Positions 26,204 through 36,259 of a stretch of DNA of 64,000 nucleotides are shown here, piece by piece (the first letter of the stretch is position 1; each line of letters opens with the position of its first letter). The stretch comes from Clostridium_I sp963725425. GTDB taxonomy: Bacteria; Bacillota; Clostridia; Clostridiales; Clostridiaceae. The stretch lies in assembly GCA_963725425.1 (NCBI GenBank), contig CAVRYJ010000006.1:124001-188000 (forward strand). The letters run 5' to 3'. The notes below the pieces were generated by a model. The model searched no databases. It saw nothing but the letters and a program-made list of their open reading frames with translations, and had not been told where the DNA came from. The translations under genes were made by a program, and so were the position numbers.

Positions 26204-27390
26204 ATGTCTTCGAAAACAGTAGTTATAGGTGTCTGTGGTGGAATAGCTGCTTATAAAGCATTAGATATTGTGAGTGGTCTTAAAAAGAACAATTTTGATG
26301 TGCATGTAATAATGACTAAATCTGCAACTGAATTTGTTACTCCACTGAGCTTTCAAAGCCTGAGCCAAAATATGGTAATTTATGATATGTTTGAGGAACC
26401 AAGAGCATTTGAAATACAACATATTGCTCTTGCCAAAAGGCGGATTTAATGCTAATTGTACCAGCTACAGCTAACATTATTGGAAAAATTGCAAATGGTA
26501 TTGCGGATGATATGCTTTCAACTACGGTTATGGCAACGAAATCACCAGTTATGTTTGCTCCTGCTATGAATACAAACATGTATAAAAATCCTATTGTTCA
26601 GGATAATATTAGAAAATTAAAAGAATATGGATATAATTTCATAGAACCTACTATTGGAAGACTTGCCTGTGGAGACGAAGGTGTAGGAAAATTACAAGAT
26701 ACTACGTATATTTCAGAGGTGGCATGCAGCTTACTTTATGACATCAAGGATATGACAGGTAAAAAAATATTAGTAACTGCGGGACCCACGGTGTCACCTA
26801 TTGATCCAGTTAGGTACATAAGCAATAGATCTTCAGGAAAAATGGGCTATGCAATAGCAGCGGAAGCAAGAGATAGAGGCGCAGAAGTAACACTAATATC
26901 AGGTCCTTGCAATTTAAATACTCCTTTTGGCATTAAACTAGTAAAAGTAAATACAAATGAGGAAATGTACAGTGCAATTTTACAAGGATTTGATGATAGT
27001 GATATTGTAATTAAGGCAGCCGCTGTGGCCGATTATAGAGCTAAGGTTTATTCTGAAAAAAAAATAAAAAAGTCAGATAATGATTTATTATTAGAATTTG
27101 AGAGAGACACAGATATTCTTAAAACCTTAGGGATGAAAAAGAAAAATCAAGTGTTAGTAGGTTTTGCTGCAGAAAGCAATGATTTATTACAAAATGCTAG
27201 AAAAAAAATGGCGAATAAAAATTTAGATTATATAGTTGCAAATGATATTACAGAAAAAGACACTGGCTTTTCAAGTAATGATAATTTAGTCACCATTTTG
27301 AGTAATAGTGGTGAAATTTTCAAATTAGAAAAGATGCCTAAAAAGGCAGTTGCCAGAGAATTATTCAACTTATTAAGCAGAAAGCGCTAA
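26204..27390 (+). pseudogene. coaBC: Phosphopantothenoylcysteine synthetase/decarboxylase CoaBC (frameshifted)
   Basis: A two-domain enzyme of coenzyme A synthesis: CoaC decarboxylase (FMN-binding, GVCGGIAAYKALDIV) and CoaB synthetase. The frame breaks at the A4 run 26434-26437. One added A gives ALAKKADLMLIVPATANIIG and a protein of 396 residues, the usual length. After the break the CoaC active-site segment APAMNTNMY and the CoaB segments TAGPTVSPIDPVRYISNRSS (20 residues), SGKMGYAIA and KAAAVADYRAK are intact. The last codons form one arm of a terminator. The break context GCCAAAAGG resembles those in gmk and fmt. Confidence 0.9.
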
Positions 27391-27403
27391 ATGCGCTTTT
27401 TGT
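27381..27403 (+). terminator. Terminator overlapping the coaBC stop codon
   Basis: AAAGCGC (27381-27387, the last two sense codons and one base before) pairs with GCGCTTT (27393-27399) around TAAAT, which contains the stop codon. A TTGTTT tract follows. Transcription into priA may be reduced here. Confidence 0.6.
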
Positions 27404-27444
27404 TTCTGTAATGCCTATATTTTCATGGGTAAAAGGGTGATTTA

Positions 27445-29643
27445 GTGTTTGGATTTGCTGGAGTAGTTATTAACAATGAATCTTCAAAAGTTGATAGAGT
27501 ATTTACTTATAAAATTACTGATGTTATGATAAGTTCTATAAAACTAGGACTTAGAGTAAAAGTTCCATTTGGCAGAGGAAACAGAATCGTTGATGGGTTT
27601 ATAATTGAACTTTTTGAAAACTGTGATAATATAAACAACATTAAGGAAATTATGTCGATTTGCGATGATTTTACAGTGATTAGTGAAAATGACATTAAAC
27701 TTATAAGAATAATGCGTGAAAGATATATGTGCACATATCTAGACTGTATTAAATTAATAATGCCAACAGGAATTACACGAGGCATGAATCAGAAGGTTAA
27801 AAATGTTGTTTCAGTAAAGTGTGGTCTTTCTGATAAATATAATAAAGAACCATATAAAAACATATATACTATTGTAAGTGATAATAACGGTGTATATACT
27901 AAAAGTGAGCTTAGTAGAGACTTTAACGTATCCTTGTCTTCTATTAATACTTTGGTAAAATATGGGTTTTTAACCTACGATGTTAAAATAGTAGACAGAT
28001 TTAATGAAAGAGTCTATGAAAATTATGGTAAAAAAGAACTGAATATTAGTCAAAAAGCTGCAACACAAAAAATAATGGGAAATGAAAATAATAAGTTTCT
28101 AATACATGGTATTACTGGTAGTGGTAAAACTGAAATTTATATGCAATTAGTTAGTATGTTTATAGATAAAGGCAAAGAGGCAATAGTTTTAGTTCCAGAA
28201 ATAGCACTAACACCACAAATGATTGAAAGATTTAAAGGAAGATTTGGTAAAGATATAGCTGTATTTCATAGTAGACTTTCTCAAGGTGAGAGGTACGATG
28301 AGTGGTTAAGAGTAAAAAGTGGCAAGGTTAAAGTTGCTGTTGGTGCAAGATCAGCGCTATTTTTACCATTTTCAAATTTAGGAATAATTATCATAGATGA
28401 AGAGCATGAATTAAGCTACAAATCAGATGTAACTCCTAAATACAATGCCATAGATGTAGCAATGATGAAATCTGACATTGAAAATTGTAAATTAGTTTTA
28501 GGTTCTGCGACTCCATCAATAGAAACCTATTATAAATGTGAAAATAAAGATATTGAGTTAATAGAATTAAATGAAAGAGCTGATGGAGCAAAATTACCTA
28601 GTGCAACAATTGTAGACATGAGAGAGGAACTACTAAACAATAATAGATCTATGTTTAGTAATCTTTTGAAAGAACAAATGGTAACAGTACTACAAAAAGA
28701 ACAGGTAATATTGTTTATAAATAGAAGAGGACATTCCACTTTTGTATCCTGCAGAAAATGCGGTTATGTATTTAAGTGTGAGCATTGTGACATAGCAATG
28801 ACGTATCACAGTGACAGCAAAAAACTTATATGTCATTATTGCGGTAGTGTTAAAAGTTTGAGTTCAACTTGCCCAAAATGTGGCAGCAAATATGTAAAAT
28901 ATTTTGGTGTAGGAACTGAAAAAATTGAACATGAAGTATGGAACACATTTCCAAATGCAAAAACAATAAGAATGGATTATGATACAACGAGAGGGAAGAA
29001 TTCCTTTGAGCATATATATAATATATTTAAAAACGGTGATGCGGATATATTGATTGGTACACAAATGGTTGCAAAAGGGTTAGATGTTAAGAATGTAACC
29101 TTAGTTGGAGTTATAGCAGCTGATTTATCCTTAAACTTGCCAGATTACAGAGCAAATGAAAGAACGTTCCAATTAATCAATCAAGTTTCTGGTAGGGCTG
29201 GTAGGGGATCAAAACCAGGCAAAGTAATAATACAGACATATGACCCAAGCAGTAGTGCTATAATCGCGGCCTCAGAAAATGATTATCTTGGGTTTTATAA
29301 AGAAGAAATACAAATGAGAAAATTAATGGATTATCCTCCATTTAAAAATATATTGTTAATAAATTTAAGTAGTCAGTATGAAAGTTTATTAATTAAAAAT
29401 ATACAGAATATTGGCATATTGTTAAGAGATATTTTACAAAAGTATAGTAACATTAAAATGCTTGGACCATGCCCATGTTCTATTTCCAAAATAAAGGAAA
29501 TGTATAGGTGGCAAATTATTTTAAAAGGTAGCTTTGATAGTAAATTTGCAAATGATATAAAGAAAATTGTTTGTGATGGAGTAAAAAATGATTATAATAA
29601 TATTAGAATAAATATGGATATAAATCCAACTAGTTTGATGTAG
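27445..29643 (+). CDS. priA: Primosomal protein N', helicase PriA
   Basis: A 3'-to-5' helicase that restarts stalled replication forks. The N-terminal DNA-binding domain (about residues 1-190) recognises fork 3' ends. The helicase core has Walker A HGITGSGKTEIY near residue 229, the DEEH box in IIIDEEHELSY, and the GSATPS motif. Eight Cys of the zinc-binding insert form CRKCGYVFKCEHC and CHYCGS...CPKCGS. Motif VI reads NQVSGRAGRGSKPG. The start is GTG, with AAAGGGTGA upstream. Length 732 residues, normal. Confidence 0.96.
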   Translation: MFGFAGVVINNESSKVDRVFTYKITDVMISSIKLGLRVKVPFGRGNRIVDGFIIELFENCDNINNIKEIMSICDDFTVISENDIKLIRIMRERYMCTYLDCIKLIMPTGITRGMNQKVKNVVSVKCGLSDKYNKEPYKNIYTIVSDNNGVYTKSELSRDFNVSLSSINTLVKYGFLTYDVKIVDRFNERVYENYGKKELNISQKAATQKIMGNENNKFLIHGITGSGKTEIYMQLVSMFIDKGKEAIVLVPEIALTPQMIERFKGRFGKDIAVFHSRLSQGERYDEWLRVKSGKVKVAVGARSALFLPFSNLGIIIIDEEHELSYKSDVTPKYNAIDVAMMKSDIENCKLVLGSATPSIETYYKCENKDIELIELNERADGAKLPSATIVDMREELLNNNRSMFSNLLKEQMVTVLQKEQVILFINRRGHSTFVSCRKCGYVFKCEHCDIAMTYHSDSKKLICHYCGSVKSLSSTCPKCGSKYVKYFGVGTEKIEHEVWNTFPNAKTIRMDYDTTRGKNSFEHIYNIFKNGDADILIGTQMVAKGLDVKNVTLVGVIAADLSLNLPDYRANERTFQLINQVSGRAGRGSKPGKVIIQTYDPSSSAIIAASENDYLGFYKEEIQMRKLMDYPPFKNILLINLSSQYESLLIKNIQNIGILLRDILQKYSNIKMLGPCPCSISKIKEMYRWQIILKGSFDSKFANDIKKIVCDGVKNDYNNIRINMDINPTSLM

Positions 29644-29670
29644 ATGGAAAGTTATTAGGAGGTAATTAAT

Positions 29671-30120
29671 ATGGCATTAAGACAAATAAGAACTCTAGGT
29701 GATGATTTACTCAGAAAAAAGAGTAGAAAGATTGAGGTAATAAACAAAAGAATTTTAACTTTAATTGAGGATATGGAAGAAACAATGTATGAAGCTAATG
29801 GCGTGGGGCTTGCAGCGCCTCAAGTTGGAATATTAAAGAGATTAGTAGTCATAGATGTAGGCGAAGGTCCTATAGTTTTAATAAACCCAGAAATGCTTGA
29901 ATCAAATGGGTCCCAAATAGATGAGGAAGGTTGTCTAAGTATTCCTAATCGAGAAGAAAACGTTGAAAGACCGAATTATGTAAAAGTAAAAGCATTAAAT
30001 GAAAAAGGTGAAGAAATAATAATTGAAGGTGAAGAATTACTTGCTAGAGCTATATGTCATGAAATAGATCATCTTTATGGGGTATTATTCATCGATAAGG
30101 CAATAAAAGGAGATGAATAG
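29671..30120 (+). CDS. def: Peptide deformylase
   Basis: A metal hydrolase that removes the formyl group from new proteins. All three motifs are present: GVGLAAPQVG, EGCLSIP with the metal-binding Cys, and HEIDHLYG with the HExxH site. The length of 149 residues fits the short type common in clostridia. It overlaps the next gene, fmt, by eight bases; the two enzymes act at opposite ends of the formylation cycle and are often linked. Confidence 0.96.
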   Translation: MALRQIRTLGDDLLRKKSRKIEVINKRILTLIEDMEETMYEANGVGLAAPQVGILKRLVVIDVGEGPIVLINPEMLESNGSQIDEEGCLSIPNREENVERPNYVKVKALNEKGEEIIIEGEELLARAICHEIDHLYGVLFIDKAIKGDE

Positions 30121-31053
30121 AGATTTGGATATAGTATTTATGGGCACTCCGGATTTTTCCGTGCCATCTCTAAAAAAAATCATAGAAAAGTATAATGTTA
30201 GGGCTGTCTTTACTCAGCCTGATAGACCTAAGGGAAGAGGAAAAAAAATGTGTTTCTCTTCAGTAAAGGAAGTTGCTATTCTTAATAACATACCTGTTTA
30301 TCAACCCATAAAAATCAAAAGGAACTTGAAATAATAAATAAGATTAAAGAAATAAAACCTGATTATATTATTGTGGTTGCTTATGGACAGATATTATCAA
30401 AAGAAATATTAGATATTCCTAAATATGCTTGTATAAATCTACATGCGTCATTACTTCCCAAACTAAGAGGTGCGGCACCTATAAATTGGGCAATTATAAA
30501 TGGAGAAAAGGTTTCTGGTAATACCACTATGTTAATGGATGTAGGTCTTGATACTGGTGATATTTTATTGCAACAACAAATGGGAATAACTGAGGATATG
30601 ACAGCAGGGAATTTATATGATATTCTTATGGATAAGGGTGCAAATCTTCTTATAGAGACCATAGATGAATATTCTAAAGGTCACATAAATTCGGAAAAGC
30701 AGAAGGATGAGCTTTCAAATTATGCTCCGCCGTTAACAAAGGACACCGGAAAAATAATTTGGAATGTAGAAAATAAACAAATTGGAAATTTAGTAAAGGG
30801 TTTAAATCCACATCCATTAGCTTTTACTAGCTATAAAAACAAGATAATGAAAATTCACGCAGCTAAAGCTATTGACATGGATTCTAAAAAAATTCCAGGT
30901 ACGATTCTAAAAGTAGATAAAGAGGGCATACTAGTGGCATGTAAAGGCGGAAGTTTGCTAATAAAAGTAATCCAATTTCCTGGGAAAAAATCTATGAATG
31001 TGGAAGAATATATAAGAGGTAATACTATAGAACAAGGAGTAGTATTGGTTTAA
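30113..31053 (+). pseudogene. fmt: Methionyl-tRNA formyltransferase Fmt (frameshifted)
   Basis: The enzyme that formylates initiator Met-tRNA. The N-terminus IVFMGTPDFSVPSLKKI and TQPDRPKGRG are family hallmarks. The frame breaks at the A4 run in ATCAAAAGG at 30313-30318; one more A joins IKIKKELEIINKIKEIKPDY to the rest. The formyl-tetrahydrofolate site NLHASLLPKLRGAAPI and LDTGDIL are intact, as is the C-terminal tRNA-binding domain. The restored length of about 313 residues is normal. The start overlaps def. Loss of fmt together with a working def would be unlikely. Confidence 0.88.
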
Positions 31054-31116
31054 AGTATACTTACTATAGGTATAGTTGAAAGCAGAAGAAATCAAAATTA
31101 AAATTGAGGTAATTGA

Positions 31117-32451
31117 ATGGATAAATGTAGAGTTGTAGCTTTGAATGTTTTAAATGGTGTTACAGGTGAAGGTGCTTATTCTAATATATTATTAAGTAAG
31201 AGTATCAATGAATCTGATTTAATTGAAAAAGATAGGGCACTAGTCACTGAAATAGTGTACGGTACATTAAAGTATAAATATACTATTGACAAGATACTTA
31301 TGTTTTTTATCAATCGGGACTTAAATAAACTGGATATTTCCGTGCTTAATATATTAAGAGCATCTATATACCAAATTAAATATTTGACTAAAGTTCCCGA
31401 ATTTGCTGTAGTAAATGAAGCTGTAGATATAATAAAAAAAATAAATGGTATAGGTGCTTCTAAATTTATAAATGGTGTTCTTAGAAATTATCTTAGACAA
31501 AAGGATGCAAATTTTGCAGGAAAAAGTGAAATAGAAAAAATTTGTTTCGATTACTCTTTTTTGCCATGGATGGCGGAGCTTTTTATAAAGCAGTACGGCA
31601 GAGAAAAAGCCATGGAAATTATGCAAGGTAGCAATGAAGTTCCAACAGTATCAGCCAGAGTCAATGTGCTTAAAGCCAGCTATGATAAGGCAATTGAAAG
31701 ACTAAGAGAAGATGGCTTTTCTGTAGAAGAAGGGTATGCAAGTCCAGAAGCTATAACAATAATTAAAGGGAAAAATATTGAAAATAATAAGTCCTTCGTC
31801 AGTGGCTATATAACTGTTCAAGATGAGAGTGCTATGCTTGTGGCTCCATCCATGGAACTTACTGATGATATGATTGTTTTTGATATGTGCAGTGCTCCAG
31901 GTGGGAAAACTACACATATTTCAGAGATAATGAATAATACAGGTAAAGTTACTGCTTTTGATATTCATAAAAATAAATTGAGGTTAATTGGATCAAATGC
32001 GGGGCGACTTGGCATAACCAATATAAAATTAGCAGAGATGGACAGTAGTAAATATGATGAAAAGTTTTATGAAGCAGCACATAGAGTTCTCATTGATGTT
32101 CCATGTTCAGGACTTGGATTAATTCGAAAGAAGCCTGAAATAAAATGGACTAAGAGTGAAAGAAACTTGCAAGATATATTAAAGCTTCAAAGAGACATCA
32201 TGGAAACATCGGCGAAATATGTTAAAATAAATGGTATTCTTATGTATTCAACTTGTACCCTTAATAAAGAAGAAAATGAAGATAATATAAATTGGTTCTT
32301 AAATAGATATAAGGACTTCGAAATAGAACCTTTGTATTTTGGAAAAGCACCGAATATAATGTATAATGAAAGTGGCTGGGTAACTATAATGCCAAATAAA
32401 TATATGGATGGTTTTTTTATATGTAAATTAAAAAAACATGGTAGGTGTTAG
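31117..32451 (+). CDS. rsmB: 16S rRNA (cytosine-967-C5)-methyltransferase RsmB
   Basis: An rRNA methyltransferase. An N-terminal NusB-like RNA-binding domain (about residues 1-135) is followed by the SAM-dependent domain with the nucleotide-binding segment FDMCSAPGGKTTHIS. The catalytic cysteines are in LIDVPCSGLGLIRK and MYSTCTLNKEEN. Length 444 residues, normal. The stop codon lies one base before the rlmN GTG start, so the two rRNA methyltransferases are made together. Confidence 0.95.
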   Translation: MDKCRVVALNVLNGVTGEGAYSNILLSKSINESDLIEKDRALVTEIVYGTLKYKYTIDKILMFFINRDLNKLDISVLNILRASIYQIKYLTKVPEFAVVNEAVDIIKKINGIGASKFINGVLRNYLRQKDANFAGKSEIEKICFDYSFLPWMAELFIKQYGREKAMEIMQGSNEVPTVSARVNVLKASYDKAIERLREDGFSVEEGYASPEAITIIKGKNIENNKSFVSGYITVQDESAMLVAPSMELTDDMIVFDMCSAPGGKTTHISEIMNNTGKVTAFDIHKNKLRLIGSNAGRLGITNIKLAEMDSSKYDEKFYEAAHRVLIDVPCSGLGLIRKKPEIKWTKSERNLQDILKLQRDIMETSAKYVKINGILMYSTCTLNKEENEDNINWFLNRYKDFEIEPLYFGKAPNIMYNESGWVTIMPNKYMDGFFICKLKKHGRC

Positions 32452-32452
32452 A

Positions 32453-33493
32453 GTGATTAATATATTGGATTACAATTTATCAGAGCTTAAGCTTTGGATG
32501 AAGGAAAATGGAGAGAAAGAATTTAGAGCAAAACAAGTATTTGACTGGATATATAATGAAGTATTTGAGTTTGAGGAAATGAATAATATTTCAAAGGTCA
32601 CGAAAATAAAATTAGAAAAGGCTTTTTTTATAGGTATGCCGAAGGTAAGAAGAATATATGATTCTATTGATAGTGCCGCAAAAAAATTTTTATTTGAATA
32701 TATAGACGGAAATGTAATAGAATGTGTAGAAATGGAGTATAGTTATGGCAATTCAATTTGTGTTTCAACTCAAATTGGCTGCAGAATGGGATGTAAATTT
32801 TGTGCATCCACAATTGGTGGCATGACTCGGAATTTAACTTCTGGGGAAATTTTGGCGCAGATATTAAAGGTTCAAAGTATTGTTAAAAAGAGAATTTCAA
32901 ATGTAGTGCTTATGGGAAGTGGAGAACCACTAGATAATTACGAAAATGTTCTAAAATTTCTGGAAATTTCTAACGCTGAGTATGGATTAAATATTGGACA
33001 AAGGCATATCACATTATCCACTTGTGGTATTGTTCCTAAAATATATGAACTTGCAGACTTAAATTTGCAGATAACATTAGCAATTTCACTACACGCACCT
33101 ACAGATGAAGAACGAAAGAGTTTGATGCCAATTGCTAATAAATACAGTATAGACGAACTAATAAGTGCATGTAGCTATTATATAGAAAAAACAGGAAAGA
33201 GAATTACTTTTGAGTATTCACTTGTAAGAGATATAAATGACAACGAAAATAACGCAATAAAATTAGGACATTTACTTGAAGGCTTATTGTGTCATGTTAA
33301 TCTAATACCTGTTAATAGTGTTACTGAAAGCGAATTTCAAAAACCTTCAAATAAAACATTAAATGATTTTAGTAATACTTTGAGTTCATTAGGTATAAAT
33401 AATACTATAAGAAAAGAAATGGGAAGCGATATTAATGCAGCTTGCGGTCAACTCAGAAAAAGTTATATTAATAGTATAGAAGAGGGGTGCTAA
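32453..33493 (+). CDS. rlmN: 23S rRNA/tRNA (adenine-C2)-methyltransferase RlmN
   Basis: A radical SAM enzyme that methylates A2503 of 23S rRNA and A37 of some tRNAs. The iron-sulfur motif CRMGCKFC is in QIGCRMGCKFCASTIGG. The second catalytic Cys lies near the C-terminus in MGSDINAACGQLR. GTG at 32453 was chosen because AGGTG sits five bases upstream and the protein then begins MINILDYN, as in relatives; an ATG at 32438 inside rsmB would add five residues. Length 346 residues. Confidence 0.94.
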   Translation: MINILDYNLSELKLWMKENGEKEFRAKQVFDWIYNEVFEFEEMNNISKVTKIKLEKAFFIGMPKVRRIYDSIDSAAKKFLFEYIDGNVIECVEMEYSYGNSICVSTQIGCRMGCKFCASTIGGMTRNLTSGEILAQILKVQSIVKKRISNVVLMGSGEPLDNYENVLKFLEISNAEYGLNIGQRHITLSTCGIVPKIYELADLNLQITLAISLHAPTDEERKSLMPIANKYSIDELISACSYYIEKTGKRITFEYSLVRDINDNENNAIKLGHLLEGLLCHVNLIPVNSVTESEFQKPSNKTLNDFSNTLSSLGINNTIRKEMGSDINAACGQLRKSYINSIEEGC

Positions 33494-33494
33494 C

Positions 33495-34211
33495 ATGGTG
33501 GGAATGTTATCTGACATTGGGCTTGTTAGAAAATTAAATGAAGATTACCTAGGATTAATTGAGGATGATAAAAAAAGACTATATGTTGTAGCAGATGGAA
33601 TGGGCGGACATAATGCTGGAGAAATAGCTAGCAAACTCGCAGTAGAATCAACCATTGAATATGTAAGTGGTGAAACTGAATTTAATGATATTGGAAAAGT
33701 TTTAAGTAGCGCAATTAAGTTTGCAAACAAGAAAATTTATGAGCATGCTTTAAGTGATTCAAATACAGCAGGTATGGGTACTACAATTACCTGCTGCTTA
33801 ATTTATAACGAAAAGACTATAATAGCAAATGTTGGAGACAGCAGCTGCTTTATTATTAACAAAATAGGTATAAAAAAAGTGACAAAGGATCATTCGCTTG
33901 TTCAGCAACTAGTGGACTCAGGATCAATAACTGAAGAACAGGCAATTAACCATCCAAATAAGAATATTATAACAAGGGCTTTGGGAACTAATAATTCAGT
34001 AGAAGTGGATTTGTTCCAGGTTGAGTTAGCAGAAAATGATAAAGTAATTTTATGTACAGATGGACTTACAAATTCAGTAAGTAAAAACGAGATATACGAT
34101 ATAGCAATTAAAAGTGATGATGTTGATGCCGCACGTCAACTTATCGAGCTTAGTAAGTTGAAAGGCAGTACTGATAACATATCCGTTATAATTTTTGAAG
34201 GGAAGTGCTAA
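33495..34211 (+). CDS. prpC: PP2C-type Ser/Thr protein phosphatase (PrpC/Stp)
   Basis: A metal-dependent phosphatase that reverses phosphorylation by PrkC, the next gene. Typical motifs: RKLNEDYLG near the N-terminus, VADGMGGHNAGE, MGTTITCCLI, NVGDSSCFII, and the metal-binding ILCTDGLTN near the C-terminus. Length 238 residues. The start ATG follows GAGGGG. The stop lies one base before the prkC start, the usual paired arrangement in Firmicutes. Confidence 0.95.
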   Translation: MVGMLSDIGLVRKLNEDYLGLIEDDKKRLYVVADGMGGHNAGEIASKLAVESTIEYVSGETEFNDIGKVLSSAIKFANKKIYEHALSDSNTAGMGTTITCCLIYNEKTIIANVGDSSCFIINKIGIKKVTKDHSLVQQLVDSGSITEEQAINHPNKNIITRALGTNNSVEVDLFQVELAENDKVILCTDGLTNSVSKNEIYDIAIKSDDVDAARQLIELSKLKGSTDNISVIIFEGKC

Positions 34212-34212
34212 G

Positions 34213-36234
34213 ATGGTTGAAGTTGGGATGCTATTAAATGATAGATATGAAATTCTTGAGAAAATTGGCGAGGGTGGTAGTGCTGTAGTTTTTAAAGCAA
34301 AGTGCCATATTCTTAATCGACTAGTAGCAGTGAAAGTATTAAAGGATGATTTATCAGCTGATTCTGAATTTGTAGAAAAATTCAAGCGAGAAGCTTATGC
34401 CGTGGCAAGCTTGTCAAATAACAATATTGTGAATATATATGATATAGAAACGGAAGAAAATATAAATTATATTATTCAGGAGTATATTGATGGTAAAACA
34501 CTTAAACAGGTAATCACTGAAAGCGGGAAACTTACTTACAAGGATGCAATAAATAAATGTAGACAAATAGCTTCAGCACTTGAGTGCGCTCATAAAAATA
34601 AGATTATACATAGAGATATAAAACCTCATAATGTTTTGGTTACAAAAGAAGGTGTGCTGAAGGTTGCGGACTTTGGTATAGCAAAGGCAGCAGATTCTGC
34701 CACAATTATTAGAACTGAAAAGGTTATGGGTTCAGCACAATACCTTTCTCCTGAGCAGGCAAAGGGAATTAATGTTGATGTGCGGACTGACATATATTCT
34801 CTTGGAATAGTATTATATGAAATGTTAACAGGTAAAGTACCTTTCGATGGAGAAACAGCGGTTTCCATAGCATTAAAACAGATTCAAGAGAAGCCAGTAC
34901 CTCCAATGGAGCTTAATACTGAAATACCAATAGCATTGAACAATATAGTTCTCAAAGCTATGGAGAAAGATCCAATTAATAGATATCAGAGTGCTAAAGA
35001 ACTAATTGATAGCCTGGATAATTTTAGTAACAATTCAAATATCAATTTTACAAATAATTCTTTGAAAAATGAGTTTACAAGAATAATGGATCCAATAAGT
35101 GATACTACTTTTTTTAATCCATCTGATATTGAAAATATAAAAAAGAATGAACATCCTTCAAACTCAGAAAACAAAAAAAATGATGAATCTGAAATTGATG
35201 ATGTAGATGAACCTAAAGCAAAAAAAACCCCTATTTCTAAGAGGACAAAAACAATAATTGCTGCACTACTTGCAATAATTATTTTGTGCGCAATAGCTGG
35301 TATAGGTTATACACTTGGAATGGGTCCTACAACTTCAAGTACGAAAGTAGCTCAGACAATTAAGGTTCCTAATGTAATTGGAATGCAACAGGCAGATGCA
35401 ACAAAACTTCTGGGAGATAAAGGACTTAAATTGATTGCAGCAGATACAAAGAACAATGCTAAGCCTAAGGGAGAAGTAATTGACTGTTATCCAACTGTGG
35501 GGAGTAAAGTCAGTACAGGTGATGAAATAAGAGTAAGTATAAGTGCAGGACCAAATCAGGTTATAGTGCCAGTGATTATTGGAACAGATTTAGCAAGTGC
35601 AAAACAATCAATTATATCTTCAGGTTTTACTGTTGGGAATGTTACGTATGGCAATAGTGACACCGTTCAGGTTGGTTACATAATAAGGGATAATCCACCA
35701 GATGGATCAAATGCAAATAAAGGTGATGCAATTGACTTAGTTGTAAGTACAGGGCCAACGATTAAAATGTCAACTGTACCAGACGTTAGAAATGGGTCAA
35801 AGGATGCGGCGGTTACTGCTATAAATAAAGCAGGTCTTACCTACAGCATAAATTTGATTCAAACTACAGATAGTACTCTTGACAATATGGTTAAGTCTCA
35901 AGATTTAACTCCGGGAAGCAGTGTAAAGCAGCAATCAGTAGTTACAATTATTGTTTATCAGTATGTTGATAATACAGTAGCTGTACCAGATGTTACAGGT
36001 CAAACCCAGGATGATGCTAATACGGCACTTACTAAACTGGGCTTTGCTGTAAACAGTATAACAACACAGACAAATGATACCACAAAAGATGGTACAGTTG
36101 CCTTACAGGATAAAAATGGAAAGCAACCAAAAGGAGCAACAGTTACAATAACAATATATAAATATGTAGCGGATAATAGCAACACCACCAACGCTACCAA
36201 CGCTACCAACACTGCACCAACATCAGGTAAATAA
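34213..36234 (+). CDS. prkC: Ser/Thr protein kinase PrkC with four PASTA domains
   Basis: A membrane receptor kinase that senses cell-wall fragments and controls germination and growth in relatives. The kinase domain (about residues 1-270) has the glycine loop GEGGSAVVFKA, the catalytic loop HRDIKPHNVL, and DFGIAKA. A low-complexity Asn/Lys/Asp linker leads to one membrane helix (IIAALLAIIILCAIAGIGY, 19 residues). Four extracellular PASTA repeats follow; the first begins IKVPNVIGMQQ and the last begins VAVPDVTGQT. The C-terminus ends in a Thr/Asn tail with NATNATN. ATG 34213 was preferred over the 34195 TTG on spacing. Confidence 0.95.
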   Translation: MVEVGMLLNDRYEILEKIGEGGSAVVFKAKCHILNRLVAVKVLKDDLSADSEFVEKFKREAYAVASLSNNNIVNIYDIETEENINYIIQEYIDGKTLKQVITESGKLTYKDAINKCRQIASALECAHKNKIIHRDIKPHNVLVTKEGVLKVADFGIAKAADSATIIRTEKVMGSAQYLSPEQAKGINVDVRTDIYSLGIVLYEMLTGKVPFDGETAVSIALKQIQEKPVPPMELNTEIPIALNNIVLKAMEKDPINRYQSAKELIDSLDNFSNNSNINFTNNSLKNEFTRIMDPISDTTFFNPSDIENIKKNEHPSNSENKKNDESEIDDVDEPKAKKTPISKRTKTIIAALLAIIILCAIAGIGYTLGMGPTTSSTKVAQTIKVPNVIGMQQADATKLLGDKGLKLIAADTKNNAKPKGEVIDCYPTVGSKVSTGDEIRVSISAGPNQVIVPVIIGTDLASAKQSIISSGFTVGNVTYGNSDTVQVGYIIRDNPPDGSNANKGDAIDLVVSTGPTIKMSTVPDVRNGSKDAAVTAINKAGLTYSINLIQTTDSTLDNMVKSQDLTPGSSVKQQSVVTIIVYQYVDNTVAVPDVTGQTQDDANTALTKLGFAVNSITTQTNDTTKDGTVALQDKNGKQPKGATVTITIYKYVADNSNTTNATNATNTAPTSGK

Positions 36235-36259
36235 AAATATACATTCTTAAGGAGAGCCT

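Noticed and set aside
25753..30318. Programmed -1 frameshifting in gmk, coaBC, fmt at AAAA tracts
   Set aside because: The A4 tracts do not form an X-XXY-YYZ slippery heptamer in the incoming frame, no stimulating hairpin was evident, and it is implausible that three unrelated housekeeping genes in a row evolved it. A sequencing error fits better.
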